Shown: one piece after another, positions 11,995 through 12,816 of the stretch | Position numbering within the stretch: position 1 is the stretch's first letter | Layout of the letters: every line of letters begins with the position of its first letter | Assembly (NCBI GenBank): GCA_903920925.1 | Contig: CAIXOA010000179.1 | Coordinates: 1-12,816, forward strand | Direction of reading: 5' to 3' | Origin: an uncultured Microcaldota archaeon | Lineage (GTDB): Archaea > Micrarchaeota > Micrarchaeia > Anstonellales > Bilamarchaeaceae | DNA length: 12,816 nucleotides | Program-made: the position numbers and the translations under genes | Notes under the pieces: model-generated | Databases searched by the model: none | What the model saw: the letters and a program-made list of their open reading frames with translations, nothing else | What the model was told of the DNA's origin: nothing

Positions 11995-12816
11995 ATGCTA
12001 AGGACTCATTACGTAAAAGAGGCAAAGAAGAATGCCGGCAAGGAAGTGCAGGTAGCCGGATGGGTGCACGAGATTAGGGACCTCGGGAAGCTCGTATTCA
12101 TCCAGCTGAGGGACCGCACCGGAATCATCCAGGTCACCGCGAAGAAGGGCGCCGTCCCGGACGAAGTGATGGAAGGGATGAAGAGGAACAAGGAGGATGT
12201 GATTAGCGTAACCGGCATCGTGAAAGAAAACAAGATTGCGCCGGACGGAATGGAGATTTCCCCGTCAAAAGTCGAGGTTCTGTCCAAGGTGGAGAGGAAA
12301 CTGCCCGTGGACCCGACAGGGATGGTTCCCAGCGAACTTGACATCAGGTTGAACTACCGCTACCTCGACCTGAGGAAGAAGGATGTGAACGCAGTATTCA
12401 ACATAAAAGCCGAGATTGCGCGCAGCTTCAGGGAGAGGTGCGTGCACAACGGGTTCATGGAAATACATCCTACCTCAATAGTCGCCGCGGCAACCGAAGG
12501 TGGAACGGAAGTTTTTGCGGTGGAATATTTCGAGCAGAAGGTGTTCCTGGCGCAGTCGCCGCAGTTGTACAAGCAGATGGCGGTGGTCGGCGGGCTGGAC
12601 AAGGTATTCATCACCGCCCCGGTTTTCCGGGCGGAGAAGCACCACACCACAACGCACCTGAATGAAGTAATACAGATGGACATAGAGATGGGATTCGCGG
12701 ACGACAATGACGCGATGGACGTGCTTTCGGACGTTTCCCTCCATATCCTCAAAAATGTGGAGAAGATGAGGGACGAGCTTGCTCTCCTGAACCCGGAGTT
12801 CGAGGCGCCGAAGGAG
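11995..12816 (+). CDS. aspS: Aspartyl-tRNA synthetase, predicted non-discriminating (3' truncated by window)
   Basis: The frame is open from ATG 11995 to the last base (274 codons; the full enzyme is about 430-440). GGTG at 11986-11989 lies 5 nt upstream. It charges tRNA with Asp. The N-terminal OB fold (VQVAGWVHEIRDLG) binds the anticodon. The class IIb catalytic core follows, with TEGGTE (167-172), QSPQLYKQ (187-194) and motif 2 FRAEKHHTTTHLNE (211-224); motif 3 lies beyond the window. H25 and P83 align with W26 and K85 of the discriminating Thermococcus enzyme, and His/Pro there mark archaeal non-discriminating AspRS, which also makes Asp-tRNA(Asn). In motif 1 the usual TP is replaced by PT (IHPTSIV, P159). 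It may be co-transcribed with Alba. Confidence 0.95.
   Translation, partial: MLRTHYVKEAKKNAGKEVQVAGWVHEIRDLGKLVFIQLRDRTGIIQVTAKKGAVPDEVMEGMKRNKEDVISVTGIVKENKIAPDGMEISPSKVEVLSKVERKLPVDPTGMVPSELDIRLNYRYLDLRKKDVNAVFNIKAEIARSFRERCVHNGFMEIHPTSIVAAATEGGTEVFAVEYFEQKVFLAQSPQLYKQMAVVGGLDKVFITAPVFRAEKHHTTTHLNEVIQMDIEMGFADDNDAMDVLSDVSLHILKNVEKMRDELALLNPEFEAPKE

Noticed and set aside
1..12816. CRISPR arrays, tRNA/rRNA genes, insertion sequences, att sites, replication origin
   Set aside because: Read through by eye: no regularly spaced repeats, no cloverleaf-like segment in the short gaps, no transposase or terminal inverted repeats, and no origin-like repeat cluster.

Overview
The window comes from an archaeal chromosome. 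The evidence is aIF5A with a hypusine-site loop, ribosomal proteins S24e and S27ae, Kae1, ABCE1 (the Rli1 ribosome-recycling ATPase), Alba, an archaeal-type AspRS, TATA boxes instead of -35/-10 promoters, and GGTGA-like ribosome binding sites. The DNA is moderately GC-rich and extremely compact. Convergent genes abut with 0 nt between them or overlap by 4 nt, and divergent genes share short AT-rich promoter gaps. This compactness, many ordinary informational genes, and a few odd or orphan genes fit a small-genome lineage such as DPANN. The sequence alone does not fix the phylum.

Layout. 1-63 is the probable tail of an unidentified gene. 66-620(-) is a GNAT-like acetyltransferase, divergent from 713-1522(+), an orphan alpha-helical (HEAT-like) protein. 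1547-2245(-) is a NYN-domain putative RNase with an 80-residue Pro/Gln tail, lying downstream of 2275-2997(-), TatD. Divergent from TatD is a five-gene operon, 3059-5689(+): aIF5A, S24e, S27ae, a CPBP intramembrane protease and Kae1. Facing it tail to tail is 5690-6565(-), a stand-alone archaeo-eukaryotic primase/polymerase resembling the LigD polymerase domain. Divergent from that is a three-gene ECF vitamin/metal importer (S, A, T; 6654-8638). It abuts a minus-strand pair: a three-helix voltage-sensor-like membrane protein (8746-9156) and a 33-residue single-span microprotein (8639-8740). 9218-9793(+) is an anchored extracytoplasmic protein with four cysteines. It overlaps the end of ABCE1 (9790-11544, -). 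Divergent from ABCE1 are Alba (11666-11950) and AspRS (11995 to the window end, incomplete).

How it works together. Most genes serve translation (aIF5A, S24e, S27ae, Kae1 for t6A, ABCE1, AspRS), chromatin (Alba) and nucleic-acid metabolism (TatD, NYN, primase-like). Promoters share a simple grammar: a TATA-like box centred about 26-27 nt upstream of the start codon, which implies leaderless mRNAs. I used this to move several starts inward from the longest open frame. Genes inside operons instead carry Shine-Dalgarno-like sites.

Most noteworthy points: the LigD-PolDom-like protein without visible ligase or Ku; the voltage-sensor-like protein coupled to a microprotein; AspRS residues that predict a non-discriminating enzyme (tRNA-dependent Asn synthesis); a GC-rich hairpin coding for an insertion in Kae1; the structured leader of Alba; and two divergent promoters of identical 61-nt geometry. 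No CRISPR array, tRNA, rRNA, transposon or defence locus was seen.
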